A DNA stretch of 46,009 nt from Trichomonas tenax. Lineage: Eukaryota > Parabasalia > Trichomonadida > Trichomonadidae. Positions 28,507 to 39,044 of the stretch are shown piece after piece; within the stretch, counting starts at the first letter, position 1; the number at the start of each line of letters is the position of its first letter. A program made the translations under genes and the position numbers. The stretch covers positions 1 to 46,009 of the forward strand of contig JALKBU010000354.1 in NCBI GenBank assembly GCA_023091735.1, given 5' to 3'. Below the pieces are notes generated by a model that saw only the letters and a list, made by a program, of their open reading frames with translations, was not told where the DNA came from and made no database searches.

Positions 28507-31251
28507 TCATTGATTTTCAATTGACAATTGACAAAATGATTGCAATTGATCTTTGTTTTCTTTGAGTGCAGTTATTATTTCAGGAGTCAGCCAACTTCTG
28601 TCATTTAGTGAATTACAGGCTTCGATGACAATATAAAGAACCAATAATTTCGCATTTGTATCATCCAAGAATTTAAGTGAACACAAAGCACATCTCTTGT
28701 ATTCGATCTTGATTCCTTTCTTGCTGACAGTCTTGAAAAGACGAATTATATCAATAGCAACATCAGAATTCGCCGTCTTTTCAATTATATCAATAAATCT
28801 TGCAGATCCCATTGATTGCATGAAATCAACTGATTTTCCAGAAGAAATTAAAAATCGACAAACAAGTCTGATTGTATTTTCATCATCCAATGTTGCAATA
28901 ATGTCTTTGACGACTCTTTGTGCACCAGCGCAAGAAAATACATCAGATTTGATATATGAGACGCAGCACATCATCTTGAACAAATATGGCCTAAAGCTTG
29001 AAGAAACTTCATTTTGTAAAATATTTACAAGTTGCTTCTCAACGAAATATTTCGCAATATCTTCATTTTGCAATAATTTCATAATAGCATTACATAAAGT
29101 GTCTTTGACACAAGAAAGCGGCAAACTGTGGAGAAGAATAACCATGAATTCAAACTGTCCATTTGTTGCAATAGAAATATTTGGCATTGATGCAATAATA
29201 ACCAACAAATTAACTGATGCAATATGAAGAGCTGTATTCTTAACAAAAATCCACTTTCCGATAAGTATCATATGCTGTGGAAGAAGAGCGAGATTGATTT
29301 TAATTGAAGGAAGAATATCGATGAAAATAAAAACTGCTTGAGCTGCACTTGTTTCTTCATTTGATTGTAAAACTGAGAATAACGAGTTGAAGATCTTATA
29401 GATGATTTGTTCATTGTTTAATTTATCTGCTGAATTTCTCAAAAAATATCTAAATCCGCAAAGAATACTTGGAAGAATTTGATCTGTGCATGTTTCAATT
29501 GTTTGGATAAATTTATCTGTTAATTCTAATGAAAAATCTGATCCATACATCAATACAAGAGTGACAAGAACTGAGTCCGGATAATCATTAAGAACATTTA
29601 GCTCTTCAGCCGTTAATTTGTGATTCGATAATCTGATAATATTCAATAACAAAAACAAACATCTGACTTGAAGATCTTCTTGTTCTAAATATTTCAAACA
29701 AACATCAATTATTCCATTAGAAATAGCTTTGTCACATAATTCCTTTGTGCGGCAAATTGCTCTCATGAGGCGAATATATGGAGCCCTTATAGCAGTTGTA
29801 ATTTCGCATTTCATTACCATATTCATGACATATTCGCAAGTTGCAGGAATCTCTGCACAAATATCTCCTAATAAATCGAATGAATCTTTTGTTGCATTCT
29901 GAACAAGATATTTTAAGGCAGATACTGATACAGTCATGTTTGATGGCTTTGAGAATGAAACTAATCTCATTTCGAATAAATTAACAATTTCTGACATCGA
30001 TGGACGGTTTAATGGATCAACTGATAAACATTTTTCTATCAGAGCACGAAGTTTAGGAGGTGCATCTGATGGAATTACTCGTGATGTGCTTGATTCTGGA
30101 GGTCTCCTTGTGATCATTTCAAGCAAAACAACACCGAATGAATATGAATCAGAAGAAGCAGTTATTTGTCTTTCTCCTTCAGGACGAAGCATTTCTGGAG
30201 CAGACCAAGAAACAGTTCCAATTGGTCCTCTGTCTGCAGATGGATCTCTGTAGATTCTCGAAGATCCAAAGTCGCATAATTTGACATGTCCTGATTTCGA
30301 TAAAAGAATGTTTAATGACTTTATATCGCCATGTGTCGATCCAAGTTTATGTAGATGAAGAAGTCCTTTTGCAATTGATAAAGCAATATAATCCAAGTTT
30401 TCAGGTGTTTCAATAGCACCTTCAGTCTGCAAAGCTCTAAATAAGTTTCCTCCATCCATAAATTCAGTTACGAGCAAAAACGGAGGTTTACTCGTAATTC
30501 CGTAAAAAGTAACAATATTTTCATGATTTAATCGTGAATATGCGCTTGCTTCCGAAATAAACTGATTAAAATGTTCCACTCTTGAGTGTGCACTCGTGAA
30601 AAATTTAACAGCAACTTCTTTTCCTGTCGAAATTATTCGACCATGAAAAATTGTTGAAAAAGTACCAGAACCTACTTTCTGCATGATTTCTATCTCATTT
30701 GGTTGTATAAAGAATCGTTTGTATGAATCAATTTGCCTAAAATCAAAACATTTTGGATTTTTATATTTTTGTAGAATTGTATTAATCGCTTGATAAAGAT
30801 CAATAGGCTTAAAATCTTTGAATCTTTGCGGAGGAATGGTTTTGATGATCTTTGAAATGCGCAAAATGTCGATGTAATCGGCATAATTTATTTTATATGG
30901 AGGAACATCGAAAATTCCTGGCGTAGCATTGAACATTGCGTTTGTAAATTCCTTTATTTCAGAAATTTTGGCTAAAACAACAGTCAAAGCATGATCGAAA
31001 TTTGTATGACAGATATAATCAATCCATTCTGTCGGTCCAAGCATTATAAGGAGAGCTTGAAGTTCTCCAAGCGCAAAATCAACTCTTGATGCCAAAGTTT
31101 CGTTGTAAATGGAATTTGCAGCGACAACGAACTTTTTATACAAAAGAAAAGACTGAAGACAGTCTGCGACTATTCGGAACTTTTCTTTGTGTATCGTCAA
31201 ATCATCGATTAGAATAAAGATATCATTAATTCTCGCTTCTAAATCGATCAT
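28507..31251 (-). CDS. TKL-type Ser/Thr protein kinase with ARM/HEAT-like C-terminus
   Basis: A 914-residue protein. Residues 1-180 are helical, like the N-terminal adaptor of many trichomonad TKL kinases. The kinase domain spans ~185-430: glycine loop GSGTFSTIFHG (194-204), AVK Lys216, THGDIKSLN (306-314) with Asp309 and HGD in place of HRD, CDFG (326-329), GTVSWSAPEML and DSYSFGVVLLE. All catalytic residues except the HRD arginine are present, so it should be active. Residues 430-914 form repeated helix pairs (ARM/HEAT-like), likely a protein-interaction scaffold. The start agrees with an Inr at 31272-31278. Trichomonads encode large TKL kinase families; the pathway is not evident here. Confidence 0.85.
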   Translation of the reverse strand: MIDLEARINDIFILIDDLTIHKEKFRIVADCLQSFLLYKKFVVAANSIYNETLASRVDFALGELQALLIMLGPTEWIDYICHTNFDHALTVVLAKISEIKEFTNAMFNATPGIFDVPPYKINYADYIDILRISKIIKTIPPQRFKDFKPIDLYQAINTILQKYKNPKCFDFRQIDSYKRFFIQPNEIEIMQKVGSGTFSTIFHGRIISTGKEVAVKFFTSAHSRVEHFNQFISEASAYSRLNHENIVTFYGITSKPPFLLVTEFMDGGNLFRALQTEGAIETPENLDYIALSIAKGLLHLHKLGSTHGDIKSLNILLSKSGHVKLCDFGSSRIYRDPSADRGPIGTVSWSAPEMLRPEGERQITASSDSYSFGVVLLEMITRRPPESSTSRVIPSDAPPKLRALIEKCLSVDPLNRPSMSEIVNLFEMRLVSFSKPSNMTVSVSALKYLVQNATKDSFDLLGDICAEIPATCEYVMNMVMKCEITTAIRAPYIRLMRAICRTKELCDKAISNGIIDVCLKYLEQEDLQVRCLFLLLNIIRLSNHKLTAEELNVLNDYPDSVLVTLVLMYGSDFSLELTDKFIQTIETCTDQILPSILCGFRYFLRNSADKLNNEQIIYKIFNSLFSVLQSNEETSAAQAVFIFIDILPSIKINLALLPQHMILIGKWIFVKNTALHIASVNLLVIIASMPNISIATNGQFEFMVILLHSLPLSCVKDTLCNAIMKLLQNEDIAKYFVEKQLVNILQNEVSSSFRPYLFKMMCCVSYIKSDVFSCAGAQRVVKDIIATLDDENTIRLVCRFLISSGKSVDFMQSMGSARFIDIIEKTANSDVAIDIIRLFKTVSKKGIKIEYKRCALCSLKFLDDTNAKLLVLYIVIEACNSLNDRSWLTPEIITALKENKDQLQSFCQLSIENQ

Positions 31252-31271
31252 TTTGAATAACCTTAATGTAA

Positions 31272-31278
31272 ACAGTGA
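31272..31278 (-). promoter_or_regulatory. initiator (Inr) TCACTGT
   Basis: On the minus strand, TCA(+1)CT lies about 25 nt before the kinase ATG at 31251. The position fits the short leaders of trichomonads; the last bases deviate from the best consensus. Confidence 0.5.
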
Positions 31279-31549
31279 AAGGTTATTTTTTTTATTCTGA
31301 AGGTTATTCCCCCTTTTATTTGAACTTTATTCAGCTAAAGTTATAATTAACCATGTTTTGATTATGCGATGATTCTAAGATATAGGTATGTTTGTATTTC
31401 ATATGAAATCATATCTCTAGGTTAGAATGAGATTTGGATAATTATAGCTTCTAAATCGATCTTTTTGCTAGGAATGCCATTTTTACTAAACATTTTTATT
31501 CTATAGAAATTTATCGAGCAATCTCTGAATATGAGTTCTGTAATTTGAC

Positions 31550-32170
31550 TTATAATAAGATATATACCCATGTTAGTTTAATCTTTGGTGAAAAAATCAT
31601 TCGGCAATTTCGAACTGAGCACTGCTTTTCTCTGTAACATTGAGAAAAGTTAATGCTATTGATGCATCGGATATCATAAATTGAATATTCGTTGATTGTT
31701 TGACAGTTCTCGTATATTCCAGCTATATTAAAGTCATGTTGACAATTTTTGAATTTAAGATATCCTCCATTGAAGAAATCTGTTGCTTGGTTTCCAAAGA
31801 ATATACATTTTTCAAATATATAAACCAAGTCTTTTGTTGAAATGCAAAACAAATGAATATTGCATTGATAAACTACAATCGGAAATTCTTTGAAAATATA
31901 TTATAGCTATAGAATAAGAACCATTATGAAAAATATTATTCAATATATATTATTTTTATGGTTGCTTCTCAAATAACAAAATGACAATGCAACTCCATAA
32001 TGGGAAATTGATTGAACTTTCTCATTAGAAATATTGACGCTCAAAAAGGATATTGAATATCCTGATGGATAAACCCCATAAATAATTATCATTATGGGCA
32101 TCCAAACTATGGATTTATTCGCAGAGCAAAAATAAATGAATATATTTGTACATGCCTCTGTAGAATCAGT
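31550..32170 (-). pseudogene. Pmp-like repeat protein relic, copy 3
   Basis: On the minus strand, fragments in shifting frames read FLSVNISNEKVQSISHYG, then YIFEKCIFFGNQATDFF and NGGYLKFKNCQHDF. The order and spacing parallel the C-terminal half of the Pmp-like gene at 36.5-37.6 kb (KIFVGCCSIIGNSCDYVFC, then GALMTVSQCYFD). Stops and frameshifts show decay. The longest piece is 100 residues (31550-31852). The spacer from 32170 to 32522 holds nothing recognised. Confidence 0.5.
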
Positions 32171-32522
32171 AATTCGAAGTTATTGTATTTAGTGTTTCTC
32201 GTTTTAAATGATCGTTAAAATATAAAAATGACCTTTGAATTCTATTAAACTCCATTTCACAACGCTAAAAGATGCATGAGGTCGATATTATAATGATGTG
32301 TATTCACAAAATTTGTTTGAATGGATTATTCACTCATCATTTCCTTAACTTACAAAGTCGCCAAGTTGAATTTTTTAAAAATAATAAAGGCACCAATCAT
32401 GACTGAATAATCAATTAACCACAAGTTTTGATCAAATTTTTCATATAAATTTAAGTACATACTGTGCATTATAGGATTTATTGTGGTGAAAGTTTTTTTT
32501 TACAGAAAGAACATATGTTTAT

Positions 32523-33470
32523 TTATTCTGGGAGTGTGCGACGAAGGACTTCCTTCTGCTGTTCAGAGAGGTTACCTGGGAAGGCAATCTTGAACTTGAA
32601 TATGAGATCACCACGGCGTCCAGTCTTGGAGTTTGGCATACCCTTTCCAGAGACTCTAACATCACCACCTGGTGAGATGACATCCTTGATTTCGAGACGA
32701 ACTGGCTCGCCGTCGATACTCATTCTAGTAACTGTATAACCGCAGAGAGCGTGCTTTAAGGAGATAATTTCCTCAGTCACGAGATTATCACCTTCACGAG
32801 TGTAAACGTCGTGTGGCTTCTGTTTGATAACGAAGATAACATCCTGTGGCTGGTATCCTGGGTTCTGGTCACCTTCACCGTCGAATGTGATCTTTGTTCC
32901 TTCCTTCCATCCTGGTTTAACATCGAGCTGAAGGACCTTTTGATCATCTCTGCCGTTGATTCTACGTGTGATCTTCATCTTCTTTGTGCAGCCCTGATAA
33001 AGTTGTTCAAGTGTTAATGGGAGCTCGATAACGAGTGGTTCTGGCTTGCGAGGAGCACGGCGGCCACCCATTCCGCCCATACCTCCCATTCCTGGGCCGA
33101 AGTTGAATGAGAATCCGTCGTCATCGCCCATTCCGAAGAGGTTGCCGAATGGGGATGCGCCTCCGAACAAGTTCCTGAAGATTTCTTCAGCATTGCCTTG
33201 TGTGAAAGTATATCCACCTGGGAAGCCACCGCCTCCGCCTCCGGCCTTAAGACCCTCTTCACCGAACTGATCGTAGATCTTTCGCTTCTCAGGATCGCTC
33301 AAAACATCGTATGCTTCTGAGATTTCCTGGAATTTTGCTTTCGCGACTTCTTCGTTATCTTTGTTTTTGTCGGGGTGCCACTGCATGGCTAGCTTCCTGT
33401 ACGCGCGCTTCAGCTCTGTCGCGTCCGCGTTCTTGGACACGCCGAGGATGTCGTAGTAGTTTTTACCCAT
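32523..33470 (-). CDS. class B (type II) DnaJ/Hsp40 co-chaperone
   Basis: A 315-residue protein. Residues 1-70 are a J domain ([12 protein letters not shown], with HPD at 32-34) that stimulates Hsp70 ATPase activity. A Gly/Phe-rich region follows (~75-145: [20 protein letters not shown]), then two C-terminal beta-sandwich client-binding domains ([41 protein letters not shown]). The zinc-finger CxxCxGxG repeats of class A are absent, so it is of the Sis1/DNAJB1 type. It is somewhat short at the C-terminus (ends RRTLPE) and lacks EEVD or CaaX, so it is likely cytosolic. Codon use is much richer in GC than its neighbours, in keeping with high expression. No Inr was identified. Confidence 0.95.
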   Translation of the reverse strand: MGKNYYDILGVSKNADATELKRAYRKLAMQWHPDKNKDNEEVAKAKFQEISEAYDVLSDPEKRKIYDQFGEEGLKAGGGGGGFPGGYTFTQGNAEEIFRNLFGGASPFGNLFGMGDDDGFSFNFGPGMGGMGGMGGRRAPRKPEPLVIELPLTLEQLYQGCTKKMKITRRINGRDDQKVLQLDVKPGWKEGTKITFDGEGDQNPGYQPQDVIFVIKQKPHDVYTREGDNLVTEEIISLKHALCGYTVTRMSIDGEPVRLEIKDVISPGGDVRVSGKGMPNSKTGRRGDLIFKFKIAFPGNLSEQQKEVLRRTLPE

Positions 33471-34283
33471 TCTTGGTTTTTGTCGATTATTTTTATTTCA
33501 CTTTTTTTCACCACTAAAATGTTCGGCCAAACTAGGCTCTCAATTTATAAGTGTTCAGATCATTCGCGCAAAATTTTAGCCATTTTGATCTGTATGTTGG
33601 GTTTTGTGGATTATGGAGATCCCAAATATGCTAAAATCGGTAAATATTCGATTTTATTTCGTGATTATTGATTTGTATTAGACTAATTCTGCGTGTGATT
33701 TAGGTGCTGTGTTGAATATGTGTTTGCATTTTCATTTTGGAGAATTGTGAATCTAGCTTTAAAAATTCCCCCTCATTTTTATAAATTGTCCGGTCCCTTT
33801 TTTCCATTCAATTTTCAATACGGGCGCAATGACGATATAATCTGACACGTAAACTGTCAAATAATTATTTTGAAATTCACAAATCAAATCTTCAAACAAT
33901 GATTTGGGAATAAAATATTTTAAGAATATTATAGCTTCTCCGAATGTTAGCGAAATGTTACATAAAATTTTTTGTATTATTTTAATTGTTGCAAAAATTC
34001 AACAAATTGATAGATTTTTTGAGTAATTTAACTATAATATGTATGGATCTATAGATAATTTCATTGGATCTTAGAGTGTACTATAATTAGATTATAGATT
34101 GATTAAGTTTTGTTAAATAATTAATGAAATTGAAAAAAAAAGGAAAAAAATTGTTATGCTCGTGAATCGAACCTTTGACATGTCAATTTCTCACATAGAA
34201 TGGAACTACATAATATTAGTTATGTGGTAATAATAAAAACCGAGAATTCGTGCTGTTAATCTTAAAAAAATATACATAAAATT
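33471..34283. other. intergenic region with tRNA-like T-loop sequence
   Basis: AT-rich. Near 34150-34170 the minus strand reads GGTTCGATTCACGAGC, which looks like a tRNA T-arm, but stems do not form. A small palindrome ACATAA-N6-TTATGT lies at 34207-34224. No gene is supported. Confidence 0.35.
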
Positions 34284-34913
34284 TTATGGAAATGCAGCAT
34301 CAGCATTGCCAGCTCGTCCCTGACATAATGCAGCCAGGGGTGTATCGGGGCTAATGAGATTTGTTGTCCTTCGTACACTTGGCTGAGTCCAAAATTTAGG
34401 AAGTGGCTCAGACGAAGGAGAGTTAAGTTTAATGGGTATTGTAATCGGTATTTGTGGGAATGTTGAAGATTCAGAAGCGGATTGTAAAGTATGAAGAAAT
34501 TGTCGAAATGTTTTTGGTTTTCTCTCCATCTTTTGGAACTGCATATCCTGCAGCTTCGCCAACTCGACACATTCGTGTATTTTCGGCATATGAACTTTAT
34601 CAAATTTAAGATTTGACGGAAGAGATCTTTGATCAACAACAATGATAAAGTCGTTTTCCTTGACATTATATGAGGCCAAGTCGTAATTGTTCATCATGAC
34701 ACAGCCATTGTAAACGAAATAAACTGGGTCACCAAGAACAATCTGGTTCAAATCTTTCACCAATGTGTTCTTCATCACATTGACCTTCAGCATCCACTCG
34801 CCGGGGTGGTATATGAATATGCGCATGTTCTCCGGGGGAGAGTCTCGATCATCCATATATTTTTTTAAATATATTTGTAAACTTATTAAATCAAAATCTC
34901 CAACTTTTTTCAT
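34284..34913 (-). CDS. ubiquitin-like domain protein with LPKFW motif
   Basis: A 209-residue protein. Residues 30-94 are a UBL domain: MRIFIYHPGEWMLKVNVMKN aligns without gaps with the start of ubiquitin, and FVYNGCVMMNNYDLASYNVK matches [20 protein letters not shown]. There is no GG tail. A helix follows (HECVELAKLQDMQFQKME), then a Pro/Ser-rich stretch with EPLPKFWTQPS at ~169-179, which shares LPKFW with the UBL protein at 18978-19421. The end (TPLAALCQGRAGNADAAFP) is unlike it. The start could be the ATG at 34913, 34856 or 34826; an Inr at 34963-34969 makes 34913 the first ATG downstream. Probably a UBL adaptor linked to ubiquitin or proteasome pathways, by inference. Confidence 0.75.
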   Translation of the reverse strand: MKKVGDFDLISLQIYLKKYMDDRDSPPENMRIFIYHPGEWMLKVNVMKNTLVKDLNQIVLGDPVYFVYNGCVMMNNYDLASYNVKENDFIIVVDQRSLPSNLKFDKVHMPKIHECVELAKLQDMQFQKMERKPKTFRQFLHTLQSASESSTFPQIPITIPIKLNSPSSEPLPKFWTQPSVRRTTNLISPDTPLAALCQGRAGNADAAFP

Positions 34914-36540
34914 TCAATTTCATTATAACATTTATAAATATTATATTACTATTTTAACGAAAAAAGTGATTTTACGAAAACAATTTGAAAAAGTTTACTA
35001 TTTTATTTTCGTACCCTAGAATGTGTTTTGTGAATACGGAAGGAAAATATTTTTTGTTTTGGTGTAATTCCCTCTTTAATTTGATTTTTCATAAAAACAT
35101 TAGCTATATATTAACAAACATATTCTATAAAACAGGGTTTTGTAAATCAATTATCGATTTAAACACTTTATAAATTTTATTGACAAATGTTGACGAATAT
35201 TCACTTAAAAAAATTCTCTTTCAAAATTCATATTGTTTTGGTTCAGACCCTGCATATTTTATAAACTTTAGATTATTAGTTTCCTTTATGTTATTTTCAT
35301 ATAATCAAAAATTGGGGCTTGTAAACCTATTAAAGTTTAAAACACTGCAATTTTATTTTCTCATATTTGATCATTGCATATTAAGCAGATGCTATTTTAT
35401 TAAACAGGGGACGAGATAATATTTCGTAATTGAAAAGTGTAATAACCCTATTATTCCACCTAAAACAGGGTTATTCGTTTTTCACAGTGATTTGATGATG
35501 TTTTTTATTGCCTCACATTAGACACACTCTAAACTTTTGATATCTGAATGAAAGTTGGCCGTAGCACATTTGTTGTTGTCAGTACAAATCAAACACATTT
35601 TGATATAGGTTTCTGCTATTTTAACCAATGTAAACATATTATATAGCTTGTCAAATATTGAATGAAATTGGTTTCCACACTAAAACGCAATATTTTTGAA
35701 GATCATCAATATCAAAGTTGTCAAATAAACTCATAATCTTAATATTTTCATAGACTCATTGAAAGCATGATAATTATCATTATGAGAGTGAATAATTTTG
35801 TTTTCCGCATATTAAAACATATGAGAAAGTTTGACCCGATTTTTCAATGGCAGAGGTTAACACAAAGTGTCCCAGGGATAATATATCGGTTTTGACGGTT
35901 TATCATACGTTTAGGACCCATGTTATAGAACCAAACGTAAATAAATCAGCTTAACAACTAGCTTAACTCAAGAAAATGATTGCCAGTATGCTAGGTTTGA
36001 GATCAGCTGAGTACTTATTCATTCAGAGCATATTTGTCAGATTTTACTCCGATGAAACCTTGTTTAGGGAAACTTGTGAAGGGACACCCTTTATAGGATG
36101 TCTTGTAGCTTGATGCAATTAGCAAGAGGTATTAAATAAGTTTATCATTGTTTGAACTGCCGGCTAACTCTTTTTCTTGCAGAAAGTGAAAAAAAAAGTT
36201 TTTTAAGGTTCAAAAAATGGGGTGGATTTTAAAAATGAGGGGAAAAACTATAGTAGGGAATGAGTTTATAACTCAACATTCATATGGACATGACATAAAT
36301 GTTTACCCTTTATAATGGTACTAATAGCATATCTTTATCTATTTCCTAGACCGAGATGCTCACGCATATCCGAACACCATATATATTTATACGTATAAAT
36401 ATAATTGATGAAAAAAGGCATCCCGGCACCCCAAAACCGACATCCTTATCATCAAAACACGAAATAGATTATTAGATAAAGAAATAAAACGATGTTTTCG
36501 TCAATATTCAATAAAATCGATATTTTGACAGCATAAAAAA
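34914..36540. other. 1.6-kb region, no supported gene; GC-richer segment at 35830-36170
   Basis: The segment 35830-36170 is less AT-rich than its flanks, lacks long frames on either strand, and includes GTGTCCCAGGGATAA, which looks like LSU rRNA but is not followed by the conserved sequence. It may be a decayed gene or an unrecognised non-coding RNA. A hydrophobic-looking plus frame at 34985-35420 is AT-driven. AACAGGGGA occurs near 35405. Confidence 0.35.
34963..34969 (-). promoter_or_regulatory. initiator (Inr) TCACTTT
   Basis: On the minus strand, about 54 nt before the ATG at 34913 of the UBL gene. The motif is a full match but the leader would be longer than usual. Confidence 0.5.
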
Positions 36541-37568
36541 ATGAAAGAATTCATTCTCTTTTCACATTAAAGAGTTATTTTGATTTCTTTGGAGGAACAG
36601 CGTTTCTCACATATTCCGACTCGAAGAGACTCTCTGTTACAAACGGTTCATCATTCTACGTCACAAACTGCGAATTTATTGCCCAAACAGACGGAACGAT
36701 TTATTTTAGTAATAACAACGATAACACACTTTTGCTTGTCGAAATTACAACATTTGAACGCTGCAGCAGCATAAGTGATGGTGGATCTCTTTATTTTTCC
36801 ACGAAAGGCCAAATTTCTCAAGAACGAATCTGCTACCATAACTCTAAATCATCATCTAATTATCATACATTCTATTCGAAAGTTACTGATTCGATTAATT
36901 CTCAAAATTATTTCAAATCTTGCAGCATTTTCGAATGTGGAATAATTAATACAAATTCTGGAATGTATTCAGTGAGTGGAAAAGTTGAGTATGAAAACAT
37001 CAACAATTCTTTTAGTAAAGCTTTGCTTGGATCAGGATATTTCATTTGGTATCCTCAACCAGAAAGTTTTGTTAAATTCTCAAATTTCTACAATTTGACT
37101 GAAAATCATTATGGTTCAAATTCTTTATCATACATGATGTTTAATAAAGCTGGTTCTATGTCATCTCTTAATTATTCTAATTTTATTAATAGCAATGGGA
37201 AAATTTTTCTTCTGATTTATGGATCTCAAACAAAAATTTTTGTTGGATGTTGTTCAATTATTGGTAACTCTTGTGATTATGTGTTTTGTGCAAATGGAAA
37301 TGGAGCATTGATGACAGTCAGTCAATGCTATTTCGATAAAGATACAACAAGTGATTCTGTCAATTTTGAGTCTAATATCACGAAAACATTCACAGTTTCT
37401 TTTGATGAATCAAAAACTTATCAATGTCATTACGGAATCATGAAAGAGGATACAAATACAAAAATAATTATTTATGATGTCAGTTATTGTTTGTCTCTGT
37501 ATCATATTATCAATCTTCCATTGGGATACAGCACAAACTGCCGCCCAATTGTGTTTTATCAATTTTAA
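36537..37568 (+). pseudogene. Pmp-like beta-helix surface protein, 5'-truncated (copy 4)
   Basis: An open frame of 343 codons following a TAA at 36534, with no ATG until 36732, so the signal peptide and start are missing. An ATG at 36541 is in another frame and stops after nine codons. Repeats include SYFDFFGGTAFLTYSD, FERCSSISDGGSLYFS, FKSCSIFECGIINTNSG and SQCYFDKDTTS, with many GG, NS and YF pairs typical of trichomonad Pmp-like proteins. The remaining frame is intact, so truncation is recent or the sequence upstream has a single frameshift. The product would be an extracellular beta-helix. The C-terminus has no clear membrane anchor. Confidence 0.55.
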
Positions 37569-37692
37569 TGATAAAAATTATTAATCGAATGAATAAGTTG
37601 AAATGACTCCAATAGTAGTTGATAAAAGAAATGCAAATTGGATATTATGAATTTAAAAATACTAAAATACAATTTATTCGCTATAGAAATAT

Positions 37693-37932
37693 TCATTCAT
37701 CTCGAAATATGGATTTGCAAAGACTCTTCAGTGAATATTTGTCCTTCAGATGCTTGAATGTGTCTGTGATCTCAGGAGTGAGAGATTTGATCGTGAATTC
37801 GATTGTCGGTTTCTTCGATTGGAGGAACTCACTTGTTAATGCAAAGAGAGATTGACCGTCATCTCCTTTTGGTGAAAACTGGACTGACTTCCTCGTTCGC
37901 TTCTTCTCGCCGACTTGGACTTCGAGAGGCAT
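37693..37932 (-). CDS. small hypothetical protein next to BspA relic
   Basis: A 79-residue frame, MPLEVQVGEKKRTRKSVQFS at the start and SLKSLCKSIFRDE at the end. Codon use is balanced and unlike the AT-driven flanks, and helices are predicted by eye at ~27-40 and 53-75. The BspA-like relic on the same strand runs straight into its start (IIIPES just before the ATG), so the join may be a breakpoint and this frame the 3' end of a longer lost gene. No family is recognised. Confidence 0.4.
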   Translation of the reverse strand: MPLEVQVGEKKRTRKSVQFSPKGDDGQSLFALTSEFLQSKKPTIEFTIKSLTPEITDTFKHLKDKYSLKSLCKSIFRDE

Positions 37933-37934
37933 TC

Positions 37935-38875
37935 ATGGATTCAGGAATTATTATCATTTTAACATAAATCAAAGTTCTGAATGCAGCCCAATATGTGTCT
38001 TCAACAGAAGTTGGAATTTCAAAAAATATAATGTTGCGAGAAATTGGAAATTAAATCAAAGTTTTCATATTTTTAGTGTATAGAACGCCATTTTCAGAAG
38101 AAAAGTATTGATTTAAAGGATCAACATCAATCCATTCTATAGAGTTTGCACAATCAAATGGATTAACATGATGCAAATAAATAAATATTTAATATTTGTC
38201 CCCATAAATGCATCATTATCAATCCTTTGCAATGTAGCTGGCAATGTAATATTAACAACATTAAAGAATCCGCTAAATGCATTGTATTGGAGATTAATAA
38301 ATATTGCTGTGTAACCTCCTTTACTTTCATCTGAAGAATATACTGTGAATCCAATTGTTACAACAACATTAGAATTTAAACAACACCGAATCTTTTTTAT
38401 TTTTGAAGGTTAATTATCACAAATAAAGAAAAAATACTAAAATAATATACATATTTGAATACGAATGTGTTAGGTGGAGCAATTGGATAAATATAAAAGA
38501 TATCATTTTCTTTATTAATTTTTGATTGTTTATGTTTTCTATTCACAACAATATATTCAAGTTTAGAGGCTTCAAAAAAGTTGTATGAACCAAATATTAT
38601 TGTTGATTCTGGAATGAAAACAGCTTTTACATATTTTGGATCCTTTGTTGAAGCAAAATCAATTTTTTCGACTGTTTTTGGCAAAATAAAATTAGAAATG
38701 TTTAAAGAAGCTGGAAATTGAATCAATGTTTTTATATCTTTCGACTACAAAACACCATTAATCAATGTAAAATAACTATTATGTGGATCCACATCAATGT
38801 ATTCTAATGAAGGAGTGACATATGCTTGTGAATGGTACGGAAAAGTGACATTTTTGCTTTGTCTTCTGGCCTCCG
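37935..38875 (-). pseudogene. BspA-like leucine-rich repeat protein relic
   Basis: The minus strand carries Treponema-pallidum-type LRRs of the BspA family in several frames. Pieces include SLEYIDVDPHNSYFTLINGVL (a stop, then SKDIKTLIQFPAS), LPKTVEKIDFAST, NITLPATLQRIDNDAFMGTN and NQYFSSENGVLYTKNMKTLI (a stop, then FPIS). The first stop (TAG, about 38748) replaces the Tyr of the usual GVLYSKD element. The second is a TAA within the LI-x-FP element. Frameshifts occur as well. BspA-like proteins form a very large surface family in T. vaginalis. The 5' end and signal peptide are not visible. Confidence 0.65.
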
Positions 38876-39044
38876 TAGTGAATGGTCAGACAATACCTGT
38901 CCGACCTAGATTTTGTTCTGTCCAAGAAAGTTAATATTTACTAAAAACTTTTTTTAATTTTGAAATGAGAAAAGTGCCGAAAATCTTCGTTTTAAAACAA
39001 TTTTAAATCGACAAATTTGAATTATAATGGAGACAAAATGTATA
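38876..39044. other. boundary zone between BspA relic and Maverick fragment
   Basis: A short GC-richer patch (38860-38935) is followed by AT-rich DNA. No terminal inverted repeat or target duplication of the Maverick could be identified here. Confidence 0.3.

Noticed and set aside
33014..33270. frames overlapping the DnaJ Gly-rich region on both strands
   Set aside because: Shadows of the Gly/Phe-rich repeat of the chaperone gene.
34145..34225. tRNA gene on the minus strand (GGTTCGATTCACGAGC T-arm-like)
   Set aside because: T-stem, anticodon stem and acceptor do not pair; only the T-loop word matches.
35855..35885. LSU rRNA domain V fragment
   Set aside because: Only about ten bases (CCAGGGATAA) match; the flanking conserved sequence is absent.
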